Shown: positions 50,618-58,267 of the stretch, one piece after another
Position numbering within the stretch: the stretch's first letter is position 1
Layout of the letters: each line of letters starts with the position of its first letter
Assembly (NCBI GenBank): GCA_963973795.1
Contig: CAXBAF010000001.1
Coordinates: 248,001 to 312,000, forward strand
Direction of reading: 5' to 3'
Origin: UBA1926 sp002337215
GTDB lineage: Bacteria; Planctomycetota; Phycisphaerae; Phycisphaerales; UBA1924
DNA: 64,000 nt
The notes under the pieces: model-generated
Told to the model about the DNA's origin: nothing
What the model saw: the letters and a program-made list of their open reading frames with translations, nothing else
The model's database searches: none
Translations under genes and position numbers: made by a program

Positions 50618-52477
50618 TCAGGGACACCCGGCGTTGAATCCGCCGACAAACGCGCCGAGGTCGGCGAGGTCGAACACGCCGTCGCCCGTCAGGTCCGAGA
50701 CCGGGTCCTGGCTGACGAACCCGCTGACGAACGTGTTGACGTCCCCGAGGTCGAGCACCCCGACCGGGGCCGCGATATCGGCAACGCAAGGGCTGCCGAT
50801 CAGCAGTACGTCGTCTTCGTCGAAGTCCGCGTCGCCGTCCGCGTCGAGCATCTCAATCCCCGGCGCGACGGGCTCGGCGGCCCGCCCGTTCGCGTTCACG
50901 TGCCGGTCGAGGATCGCCTGGCGGTCGGCGAGATCGACGACGCCGCTGAAGTCGATGTCCCCGATCCGCTCAGGTGGGTAGAGCGTCCACAGCGCGTCGG
51001 CGGGATAGTTCTCCAGGATGCGAACCGTCCCGGTGTTGGGCCAGGTCACGTTGACTTTGGTCATCACCTCCGCAGCGGCGAGCCCGAAATGGAGCACCGC
51101 CGGATCCTGCGCCTTGTAGTGATGCCCGGCGCGGACCTCGCGCTTCTGAGGAGGCAGGCCGTCCCCATTGCGGACGCGGACCGTGGCGCCGACCGCGAAG
51201 TTGTTGATTCCTTCGCCGACCACGCGGAAGCGTGCCCAGTGGTTGCCGTTGCTCTCGTTGTTGTTGATGTAGAGCTGTGCTCGGTCGAAGAGCTTGCCGA
51301 CGAGCATGTCGAGATCGCCGTCCCCGTCGATGTCGGCAGTCGAGACGCAGTAGCTGCTCCCGGTCGTCGCCACACCCATCGCGAGCCCGACGTCGGTGAG
51401 CGGGAGCGTGCCGGCGGGGTTGCGGTAGAAGGCGTTGCTGCCACTCGACTGGGTGATGTAGAGATCCTCGTAGCTGTCGTTGTCGAAATCGAAGAAGACG
51501 GTGCCCCAGCCGATCTCGAATTCCTCGGCCCCCGACGCCGCCGATGCGTCGGTGAACGTCCCGTTCGCGTTGCCCATCAGCAGCCGGTGCCCCATGGGGA
51601 TGTTGGTCAGGAACATGTCGTAATGGCCGTTGCGATCGATGTCGCCCAGCGCGATGCCCATGCAATCGACGTTCGCCTCGGTGCCCGTGGCTGCGGTGAT
51701 GTTGTGGAACCCGCCGCCGAAGTTCTCGAAGAGGTGGTTGGTGAACGCGGGCGCCGATCCTTTGTCGGTCCCGAGGTAGAGGTCGGGGTCGCCGTCCTCG
51801 TCGTAGTCAAAGAACGCCGCGACCAAGGTCGGATCACCCGCGCGCTGGATCCCGACCGCGCCTGCCTTCTCGGTGAATGTCCCGTCGCCGTTGTTTTCGT
51901 AGAACCCGTTCTCGGTCGGATCGGCGTTGGTGAAGGTGCGGTTGCAGACGTAGACATCGAGCAGCCCGTCGGCGTTGCAGTCGGCCCACGCTGTTGTCAG
52001 CCCGTGTCCCGCGTCGCCCAACCCCGACTGCGCGGTGATGTCAGTGAAGGTCCAGTTTCCGTCGTTGCGATAGAAGACGTTGGGTGCCCCGTAGCGTGTG
52101 AGATAGACATCGAGGTCGCCGTCGCTGTCGAAGTCGGCGGCGGAGATGCCCGAGTAGTCGGTGTGCTTTGCCATCCTCGCGACGCCGTTGTCGTAGGTCC
52201 GGTCGGTGAATTGACCCGTGCCGTCGTTCTCATAGAGGCCGACACGCCCGTCCGACGCGCCCTGAAGAATCACGTCTGCGTCGCCGTCTCCGTCGAGGTC
52301 GAACATCCCGAGCCCCGGGCCGAACTGCACAAACCCGGTCTGGATCGGATAATTGATCCCCTGGGCGATGCCGCGTTCAAGAAACGGTTGCGGCGACCCG
52401 GCGCTCGCGACCAGTGCCGTCGTGGAGACGACAAGCAAGACCGAAACGCGGGCGCAATTCATCGACGCAAGCAGCAT
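50618..52477 (-). CDS. Exported FG-GAP/VCBS-repeat protein with ASPIC-like region and C-terminal GC-type dockerin module
   Basis: The 619-aa product from the ATG at 52477 has signal peptide VSVLLVVSTTALVASA. At least six FG-GAP-type repeats with Asp-rich calcium loops fill residues about 45-390 (FDLDGDGDADVILQ, FDSDGDLDVYLTR, YDEDGDPDLYLG, FDFDNDSYEDLYI, IDGDGDLDMLVG). An ASPIC/UnbV-like segment follows (GNHWARFRVVGEG...VGATVRVR, HFGLAAAEVMTKVNVTWPNTGTV). Then comes a dockerin-like IDFSGVVDLADRQAILD with MLDADGDADFDEDDVLL, and finally the Cys-bounded GC-type module ADIAAPVGVLDLGDVNTFV...FDLADLGAFVGGFNAGCP. Probably an adhesive or carbohydrate-associated surface protein. M28 is an alternative signal start. 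Confidence 0.85.
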   Translation of the reverse strand: MLLASMNCARVSVLLVVSTTALVASAGSPQPFLERGIAQGINYPIQTGFVQFGPGLGMFDLDGDGDADVILQGASDGRVGLYENDGTGQFTDRTYDNGVARMAKHTDYSGISAADFDSDGDLDVYLTRYGAPNVFYRNDGNWTFTDITAQSGLGDAGHGLTTAWADCNADGLLDVYVCNRTFTNADPTENGFYENNGDGTFTEKAGAVGIQRAGDPTLVAAFFDYDEDGDPDLYLGTDKGSAPAFTNHLFENFGGGFHNITAATGTEANVDCMGIALGDIDRNGHYDMFLTNIPMGHRLLMGNANGTFTDASAASGAEEFEIGWGTVFFDFDNDSYEDLYITQSSGSNAFYRNPAGTLPLTDVGLAMGVATTGSSYCVSTADIDGDGDLDMLVGKLFDRAQLYINNNESNGNHWARFRVVGEGINNFAVGATVRVRNGDGLPPQKREVRAGHHYKAQDPAVLHFGLAAAEVMTKVNVTWPNTGTVRILENYPADALWTLYPPERIGDIDFSGVVDLADRQAILDRHVNANGRAAEPVAPGIEMLDADGDADFDEDDVLLIGSPCVADIAAPVGVLDLGDVNTFVSGFVSQDPVSDLTGDGVFDLADLGAFVGGFNAGCP

Positions 52478-52761
52478 GATCCATCCCCCAGAGCGCGAGT
52501 GCGTAAGGTCGCGGACAGTGTCGCACCCCGTGCGCATAAGCACCGGTCCAGAGCCGTCGGAGCGTCCGCTCCCACCGCAATGTATCGGAACATTGCTCCC
52601 GAAAGAAGCCTTTCCGATCGTGAAAACTGCGGTTCTGGTCCCGTACCATGTCAGGACGCGCCGGCTGTGCCGGCGGAAGCCGCGTCCCGCGCCGCGACCG
52701 GAATGCTCGAACCCACCGCCGACGCTGTTATCGGGCGTTTGGCGCGATGAAAGGCCGACCC

Positions 52762-53550
52762 ATGTCCAGCAACACCACCCGCCGCCCGATCGTCGGCGGC
52801 AACTGGAAGATGAACACCAACACCGAGTCGGGCACCGCCCTCGCCCGGGCAGTGGGGGATGTCTTCGGGGAAATCGAGGGTGTTGACGCGTTCGTCTGCC
52901 CTCCGTTCCCGTTTCTCGCCCAGGTCGGTGACGTCCTGAAGGCCGCGGGCGGGCAGATCGTCCTCGCCGCCCAGGACATCTACCACGAGCCCAGCGGGGC
53001 GTTCACCGGCGAGGTGTCGGCCGCGATGCTCACCGATGTGGGCTGCAAGGCGGTCCTGCTCGGCCACAGCGAGCGGCGGCACGTCATCGGCGAGCGGGAC
53101 GACCTGATCAACAAGAAGACCCACGCCGCGCTCGACGCGGGCCTGATGGCGGTGCTCTGCATCGGCGAAACCCTCGACCAGCGCGAGGCGGGCAAGACCG
53201 ACGCGGTCAACAAGCAGCAGCTCACCGCGGGGCTCGAAGGCGTCTCGAAGGCCCAGATGGCGGACGTTGTCATCGCCTACGAGCCCGTCTGGGCGATCGG
53301 GACGGGCAAGACCGCGAGCGCCGAGGACGCCCAGGGGGCCCACGCCGCGATCCGCGAGGTGCTCGCGAATCTCTACGACCAGCAGACCGCGGACGCGACC
53401 CGGATCCAGTACGGCGGGTCCTGCAAGCCGTCCAACGCGGCCGAGCTGTTCGCCCAGCCCGACATCGACGGCGGGCTGATCGGCGGCGCGGCCCTCAAGG
53501 CCGGTGATTTCCTCGACATCCTCCGGGCAGCAGCCGGCGTCGCCGTCTGA
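52762..53550 (+). CDS. tpiA: Triosephosphate isomerase
   Basis: The 262-aa TIM-barrel enzyme interconverts dihydroxyacetone phosphate and glyceraldehyde 3-phosphate. Catalytic residues are in place: Lys in GGNWKMNT, His in LLGHSERRHVIGE, and Glu in VIAYEPVWAIGTGKTA. The phosphate loop IQYGGSCKPSN and GGLIGGAALKAGDF are conserved. ATG 52762 is chosen because the product then starts just before the first strand; an ATG at 52747 is possible. It heads a run tpiA-secG-yicC on the plus strand. Confidence 0.97.
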   Translation: MSSNTTRRPIVGGNWKMNTNTESGTALARAVGDVFGEIEGVDAFVCPPFPFLAQVGDVLKAAGGQIVLAAQDIYHEPSGAFTGEVSAAMLTDVGCKAVLLGHSERRHVIGERDDLINKKTHAALDAGLMAVLCIGETLDQREAGKTDAVNKQQLTAGLEGVSKAQMADVVIAYEPVWAIGTGKTASAEDAQGAHAAIREVLANLYDQQTADATRIQYGGSCKPSNAAELFAQPDIDGGLIGGAALKAGDFLDILRAAAGVAV

Positions 53551-53637
53551 CAGACCTCCGCAGAGGTTCCAGGTATCTCGGTTCAAAGGTCCGGAGAGCG
53601 GGTCGCCTAGCATTGCGGCCGATCCTTGTGAGGTTCC

Positions 53638-54105
53638 ATGATCCCGACGCTCGCCCAGTACAACCCGATATTCGTCACCGCGCTCGTCGTGGTCTTCCTG
53701 CTCGTCTGCATCGCGATGATCCTGCTCATCCTGATCCAACGCCCCCAGGGCGGCGGGCTCAGCGGGGCGTTCGGTGCAGGAGGCGGCGCAGGGCAGACCG
53801 CGTTCGGCACCAAGACCGGCGACGTGCTCACCATCGTCACCATCGCCATCTTCGTGCTCTTCCTGCTGACCGCGATCGTACTCAACTTCGCCGCGAGGCC
53901 TCAGGTCGCGCCCGCGCCGGGCACCAGCGCCGCGGGGATCAACGACACGCTCCCCGTCGAAGTTGTCGAAGAAGAGGGCGCGGCGGATCAGAACGAGCCG
54001 CCCGTCACTGATATCGATGACGGCCCTGTCGGCGACCCGGGAATGGACAACGAGTCGTCTTCCCCGGCCCTCGAGACCGATCCCGAAGACGGCGGCACGC
54101 CCTGA
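53638..54105 (+). CDS. secG: Preprotein translocase subunit SecG with acidic extension
   Basis: The 155-aa product has two TM helices (FVTALVVVFLLVCIAMILLILIQ and VLTIVTIAIFVLFLLTAIVL) joined by the SecG loop LIQRPQGGGLSGAFGAGGGAGQTAFGTKTGD. This matches the family 'vllqkgkG.glg.afGg...g..G.rg....L' pattern. SecG aids SecYEG translocation. SecG is normally 75-115 residues; here about 65 extra residues form a Pro/Glu/Asp-rich soluble tail ending ALETDPEDGGTP. It follows tpiA by 87 nt. Confidence 0.92.
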   Translation: MIPTLAQYNPIFVTALVVVFLLVCIAMILLILIQRPQGGGLSGAFGAGGGAGQTAFGTKTGDVLTIVTIAIFVLFLLTAIVLNFAARPQVAPAPGTSAAGINDTLPVEVVEEEGAADQNEPPVTDIDDGPVGDPGMDNESSSPALETDPEDGGTP

Positions 54106-54186
54106 GCAAGGTGCCGTGCCGATCGCCCGCCGGTCCAGGCGGCGCAGGCACGGATCGAAACCAGACCCAAAGACGGAGCGATACCC

Positions 54187-55077
54187 GTGATCCGAAGCAT
54201 GACCGGTTTCGGTGACGCGTCGGCCCGTGAGAGCGGCGTCGACTACAGCGTCGAGATCAAGTCCGTCAATAACAAGTACTTCAAGGCGATCCTCCGCCTC
54301 CCCGAGTCGCTCCAGTCGCTCGAGGCCGAGAGCGAGGTCCTCCTCCGCCGCAAGCTCGATCGCGGGTCGGTCACGATGTCGGTCGCCGTGAGCGATACGA
54401 CCGAGGGCGCGGCGCTCGCGATCAACACCCAGGCCCTCGACCGGTACGCCGAGCAGATTCGCTCGGCGAAAGCGGCGAGCGACGACGGGACCACGCTCGA
54501 CCTGGCCTCGCTGGTGAACCTCCCGGGCGTGCTCGTCTCGCCCCCCGACGAGGACGATCGTCACGAGCGAGCCCGGGCCGTCCTGACACCCCTCATCGAG
54601 CGGGCGTGCGAGCAGCTCATCGAGATGCGCACGCGGGAGGGCGCGGACCTCGCGAGCGATCTCATGGCCCAGCACGCCTCGATCGCGGCGAATCTGGAAG
54701 TGGTCGTCGAGCAGGCCCCGACGATTGTCGCCGAGTACGAGCAGCGGCTCCGCACCCGCATCGAGGCGTTGCTCGCCGACGCGGAGGTCACCGTCGATCA
54801 GGTCGACCTGATCCGCGAGATCGCCGTGTACGCCGAGAAGACCGACATCGCCGAGGAGATCACGAGGCTCCGGGGCCACCTCAAGCAGTTCGAGGACCGG
54901 ATCACGGGCAACGACGGGTCACCCCTCGGGCGCACGCTGGAGTTCCTGACCCAGGAAATGCTCCGCGAGGCAAACACGATGGCGAGCAAATCGCCCAGCG
55001 CCGAGATCGCCCAACGGATCGTCGAGATCAAGGGCGCGATCGACCGGATCAAAGAGCAGGTCCTCAACGTCGCCTGA
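54187..55077 (+). CDS. yicC: YicC-family protein (putative endoribonuclease)
   Basis: The 296-aa product starts at a GTG with GGAG upstream. The N-terminus IRSMTGFGDASARESGVDYSVEIKSVNNKYFK is the YicC signature. The C-terminal DUF1732 region has LQFLTQEM-type motif EFLTQEMLREANTMASKS and IVEIKGAIDRIKEQVLNV, both highly conserved. YicC proteins are stress-related and have recently been linked to RNA cleavage or turnover. It is placed after secG, 81 nt apart. Confidence 0.95.
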   Translation: MIRSMTGFGDASARESGVDYSVEIKSVNNKYFKAILRLPESLQSLEAESEVLLRRKLDRGSVTMSVAVSDTTEGAALAINTQALDRYAEQIRSAKAASDDGTTLDLASLVNLPGVLVSPPDEDDRHERARAVLTPLIERACEQLIEMRTREGADLASDLMAQHASIAANLEVVVEQAPTIVAEYEQRLRTRIEALLADAEVTVDQVDLIREIAVYAEKTDIAEEITRLRGHLKQFEDRITGNDGSPLGRTLEFLTQEMLREANTMASKSPSAEIAQRIVEIKGAIDRIKEQVLNVA

Positions 55078-55108
55078 TGAGCCGGTTTGGGCAAGCGGCG
55101 ACCGGAGT

Positions 55109-55134
55109 CCGCGGCTCCCGCCGCGGCTTCTCTC
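55109..55134 (+). terminator. Possible terminator after yicC
   Basis: CCGCGG (55109-55114) pairs with CCGCGG (55121-55126) around CTCCCG, followed by the pyrimidine-rich CTTCTCTC. There is no true T-run, so termination efficiency is doubtful. Confidence 0.35.
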
Positions 55135-55200
55135 GGTCGATGGTCGCGATTCATGTAGACTGGACGCGACGGCCTGCACCCGAGCCGGACCGCGCGACGC

Positions 55201-56313
55201 ATGACACCCACGCCCCCATCCAGGCCATTGCCCACGCCCCGAGAGGACGCATCGCAGATCTCGACGCGGACCGTCCGCGCCGCACTCGCGTCGTTCGGCA
55301 TCGGGCGCATCAAACGGATCTCCAGGCTGCACGGGGGCGCGGGGACGGCGCGAAAATTCCTCGTCGAGATCGAGCAGGACCAGCAGAAGCAGGGAGACGA
55401 ACCGCCGGGTTCGACTAGCCCATCCGACCACGGTATTCGCCTGCTGCTGAAATGTGCGCCGAGAGATTCGGCGTCGCTCGACCGTATTGTTGTGCGGCAC
55501 GCGGTTGTGAAACAACTCGCGTCCGCCGGGGTCCCGGTCGCCGCGCCGCGCGAGGACAGCCGGGGCGGCACCGTGCTCGCCGACGCGTCGCGCGTCTACG
55601 AACTCATCCCGTTCATCGAGGGTGAATCCTGGAAGGCGTCGCCGGCGCGCGCACGCGGCGCGGGCGGGCTGCTCGCCAGGCTGCACGACGCCACCGGCGA
55701 GATCGACGCATCCGTGCTCGCACGCCTGCGTCCCCCGACGGGGTTCCTCGCGGGTGACGATCTCCAGTCGCTTGTCGGATCGGGGCTCATCGCAGACGAC
55801 GGCACGGAACTCGGGTTCCTGAGAGGGACGCTCGCGGAGTGTCTCGACCGCGTGCGCGCAGCCGGGCTCGGCCCCGCGATGCCCGCGCTGCTCGTGCACG
55901 GCGATTTTCACCCCGGGAACATGCGGTGGCGAGGTGACGACGTCGCCGGCCTCTTCGATTTCGATGCGTGCCGGCGTGGGTTCGCGATCGAGGAAGCCGC
56001 GCTCGCGTCGGTCCACTTCTCGATCGACCGGGGGAGCAAGGCGATGGACGCGCGCGCGCCATGGCCCGACACGGACCTGCTCGAGGCGTTCTGGATCGGC
56101 TACGGCGGCATTCGCCCGATCGACGAGCGCCATGCGCGGGCCGTCCCGTGGATCGCGGCGGGCGCGTTCGCGATCGAGGCGCTGTCCGGCTCGAACAGCG
56201 GCACGTTCAGCCCTGAGACAATCGCGTTCGCCTCCGGCGTCGTCGCCTGGCTCGTTGAGCACGCCGACGGACTCGGTGAGTTGATCGCCCAAGCCGGGCC
56301 GCCGATGCCCTAA
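55201..56313 (+). CDS. Phosphotransferase of the aminoglycoside/choline kinase (APH) family
   Basis: The 370-aa product has the APH-fold. The glycine-poor nucleotide loop is LHGGAGTARKFLVEIE. ELIPFIEGESWK corresponds to the hinge region, the catalytic loop is LLVHGDFHPGNMRW (HGD base), and the metal-binding segment is AGLFDFDACRRG. Members phosphorylate small molecules such as homoserine, choline or methylthioribose. The pattern does not point to one substrate, and an antibiotic-resistance role is not implied. The ATG at 55201 has no obvious Shine-Dalgarno. Confidence 0.8.
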   Translation: MTPTPPSRPLPTPREDASQISTRTVRAALASFGIGRIKRISRLHGGAGTARKFLVEIEQDQQKQGDEPPGSTSPSDHGIRLLLKCAPRDSASLDRIVVRHAVVKQLASAGVPVAAPREDSRGGTVLADASRVYELIPFIEGESWKASPARARGAGGLLARLHDATGEIDASVLARLRPPTGFLAGDDLQSLVGSGLIADDGTELGFLRGTLAECLDRVRAAGLGPAMPALLVHGDFHPGNMRWRGDDVAGLFDFDACRRGFAIEEAALASVHFSIDRGSKAMDARAPWPDTDLLEAFWIGYGGIRPIDERHARAVPWIAAGAFAIEALSGSNSGTFSPETIAFASGVVAWLVEHADGLGELIAQAGPPMP

Positions 56314-56420
56314 GCCGGCGATGCCCTGAACCGGGACCGCCCCGCAACAGACCCCGACTGGCACAGTGGATGGCCCCGGAACAAGTTGACCGGGGACCTG
56401 CCATCGCGGATACTGATGAC

Positions 56421-57629
56421 ATGCCGCGTCAGAGGACAGCACCGCGATTCTGGTCGGCCGGATCCCCGGCCCCGCTCGCAGTTGCCGCGATCGTGCTCTT
56501 GTGCGGTTCAGCAGACGCGTCGGCGATGACCAACGCGCCCGACGGGTCGGCCGCCCTGGACGCACTCCTCGAAGCGATCGCATCAGATGACTTCGAAACC
56601 CGTGAGACCGCGAGCCTCCGGCTCGAGTCACTCGAGACGATCTCGATCGAAGAGATCGAAGACCGGCTCGCGGGCGACGATCTTTCCGCCGAACAGCGGA
56701 CACGCCTCGACTCGGCGGCGCGCCGTCGGTTCGGCGCGATGCCCCGGGCCGGGCTCGGCGTGCAGTTCGGCGCCCCGCGTCGGGAGGACGGCGTCGAACT
56801 CGGTGCGGTGCTCCCCAACTTCCCGGCGGCCACGGTGCTCCGCGCAGGAGACGTGGTACTCTCGATTGAGGGCGTGCCGGTCCGTGACACCACGCAGATG
56901 GGCGCGTTCATCCTGAGCCATCGTCCCGGCGAGACGCTGTCGATCGTGATCGAGCGCTCGACGGGTGCCGCCGAGGCGGACGGCATCATCCCCCCACCGG
57001 GCGTTGCGGAAGTTGAACGGATCGCACTCGATGTTCCCTTGGGGAGCTACGAGGATCTGCAGACCAACGCGCCGCTGACACCGGACCGGATCGAGGCCGC
57101 GTACAGGCGGTACCAGTTCCGCAAGGGCCTGCTCGCCGACGGCGGCAACGCCGAGGTCGGCGGCGGGCTGACCCCGCTCGGTTGGCTCAAGGCCGAGGGG
57201 TATGACCACACCCGCCCGGGTGGCCCCGTGGTGCCCGGCGGCTCATTCGAGGCGGTCTCCGCCTGGAGGCAGGTCGGGTTCGCCGGCCAGCCGCGCTCGT
57301 GGATCGCGACGGTCGATCTCCGGCGCGGTGATCCCAACGCGATGGCGCGGCGGGTTCTCCGGGGACTCCAGCCGGGGCTTCAGGCCGACGGGATCTACGA
57401 CCGGCTCGAAGAAGCCCTCTCTGGGTATCGAGCGATGCTGGACCGCGTCGTCGAGATCGACCGGATGGTCGATCCTTCGGGTGAGGGCCGACTCCCCGAC
57501 CCCGCACGGCTCGCCCGCGTCAAAGCCGAGCGGGATGAACTGGTCCAAGGTCTCGATGAACTGGCGGCAGAGATGGCAGAGCCGCTCGAGCCCTCCACGT
57601 CCTTCATCGAGATCGATTCGAGGCCCTGA
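56421..57629 (+). CDS. Exported PDZ-domain protein
   Basis: The 402-aa product from the ATG at 56421 has an N-terminal hydrophobic signal (PLAVAAIVLLCGSADASA). A helical segment follows (ALDALLEAIASDDFETRETASLRLESLETISIEEIEDRL, about residues 40-85). A PDZ domain (about 105-185) has GLGVQFGA...LGAVLPNFPAATVLRAGDVVLSIEGVPVRDTTQMGAFI, including the 'PA...GLr.GDvil.inG' core. The remainder is helical and charged, with no protease motif, so it is not a Deg/HtrA protease. Periplasmic location is inferred. Convergent with the HD-domain gene. Confidence 0.75.
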   Translation: MPRQRTAPRFWSAGSPAPLAVAAIVLLCGSADASAMTNAPDGSAALDALLEAIASDDFETRETASLRLESLETISIEEIEDRLAGDDLSAEQRTRLDSAARRRFGAMPRAGLGVQFGAPRREDGVELGAVLPNFPAATVLRAGDVVLSIEGVPVRDTTQMGAFILSHRPGETLSIVIERSTGAAEADGIIPPPGVAEVERIALDVPLGSYEDLQTNAPLTPDRIEAAYRRYQFRKGLLADGGNAEVGGGLTPLGWLKAEGYDHTRPGGPVVPGGSFEAVSAWRQVGFAGQPRSWIATVDLRRGDPNAMARRVLRGLQPGLQADGIYDRLEEALSGYRAMLDRVVEIDRMVDPSGEGRLPDPARLARVKAERDELVQGLDELAAEMAEPLEPSTSFIEIDSRP

Positions 57630-57683
57630 CATTTCGCGGCTCGGAATACCGGGGACCTCCGTGGATCCCGTTCTGGAATGAAC

Positions 57684-58250
57684 TCAGATCGATGCGAACG
57701 TCTGTTCGACGATCTCCGCCGCACCGCGGAGCAGTTCCGCCTGTGCGGCGTCGGCCTCGGCGTGGACACGGGCCGCGTCGATCGCCCAGCCTGCCCGGGC
57801 TCTCAATCGTTCGCGTCGGTTGGCATGATCGGATGATGCGTCCAGCGTCAGATCCGCCGAGTTGTCGAGCACATCGGCGAGTTTGACCAGCGTCGCCCGC
57901 CAATCTCCCGCGCGGAGCCGTGCCTCGGCGTGGCGGTCGCGTTCTGCTTCGGGGAGGGCCGCGTCCTTGGTCAACGCGACGACGCCGTCGGCGACGGTCT
58001 TCCCGAACCCATCCAGCAAGTCCTCGTAATCGGTGGTGCTGTCCTCAATCGTGTCGTGCAACAGGGCGATCGCGAGCGTCTCAGGGTCGTCGCAGCCGAA
58101 CACCGATGACACCGTGAGCGCGACCCGCGCCGGGTGGGCGGCGTAGGGCGTTGCCCCGTCCCGCCTGGTCTGCCCGGCGTGCGCGCGGGCCGAGAACGAC
58201 GCGGCATCGCGCCAGAGCGAGTTCCCTTTGGTGTCGGACTGGTCGCTCAT
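57684..58250 (-). CDS. HD-domain hydrolase (RelA/SpoT-like, small MESH1-type)
   Basis: The product is 188 aa from the ATG at 58250, or 195 aa from a GTG at 58271 that overlaps the preceding stop (GTGA). It contains FSARAHAGQTRRDGATPYAAHPARVAL, the SpoT/MESH1 'A...H.gq.rk.g.pY..Hp..va' pattern with the first metal His. LLHDTIEDSTTDYEDL supplies HD and the catalytic ED, and VKLADVLDN the final Asp. MESH1-type enzymes hydrolyse (p)ppGpp or related nucleotides; the real substrate is not determinable. Directly downstream of the GH35-like gene. Confidence 0.85.
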   Translation of the reverse strand: MSDQSDTKGNSLWRDAASFSARAHAGQTRRDGATPYAAHPARVALTVSSVFGCDDPETLAIALLHDTIEDSTTDYEDLLDGFGKTVADGVVALTKDAALPEAERDRHAEARLRAGDWRATLVKLADVLDNSADLTLDASSDHANRRERLRARAGWAIDAARVHAEADAAQAELLRGAAEIVEQTFASI

Positions 58251-58267
58251 GTCCGCCCGATCAACCG

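Noticed and set aside
50579..52750. A 723-codon plus-strand frame opposite the FG-GAP protein
   Set aside because: Composition is dominated by Val/Asp/Arg/Glu without hydrophobic core patterns. The minus-strand gene has a signal peptide, FG-GAP repeats and a terminator.
55201..56313. APH-fold kinase as an antibiotic-resistance gene
   Set aside because: The family is broad and nothing in the sequence or context indicates an antibiotic substrate.
52651..56703. Minus-strand frames of 742 and 594 codons opposite tpiA-secG-yicC and the APH-type gene
   Set aside because: Each crosses several well-supported plus-strand genes and encodes no known motif.
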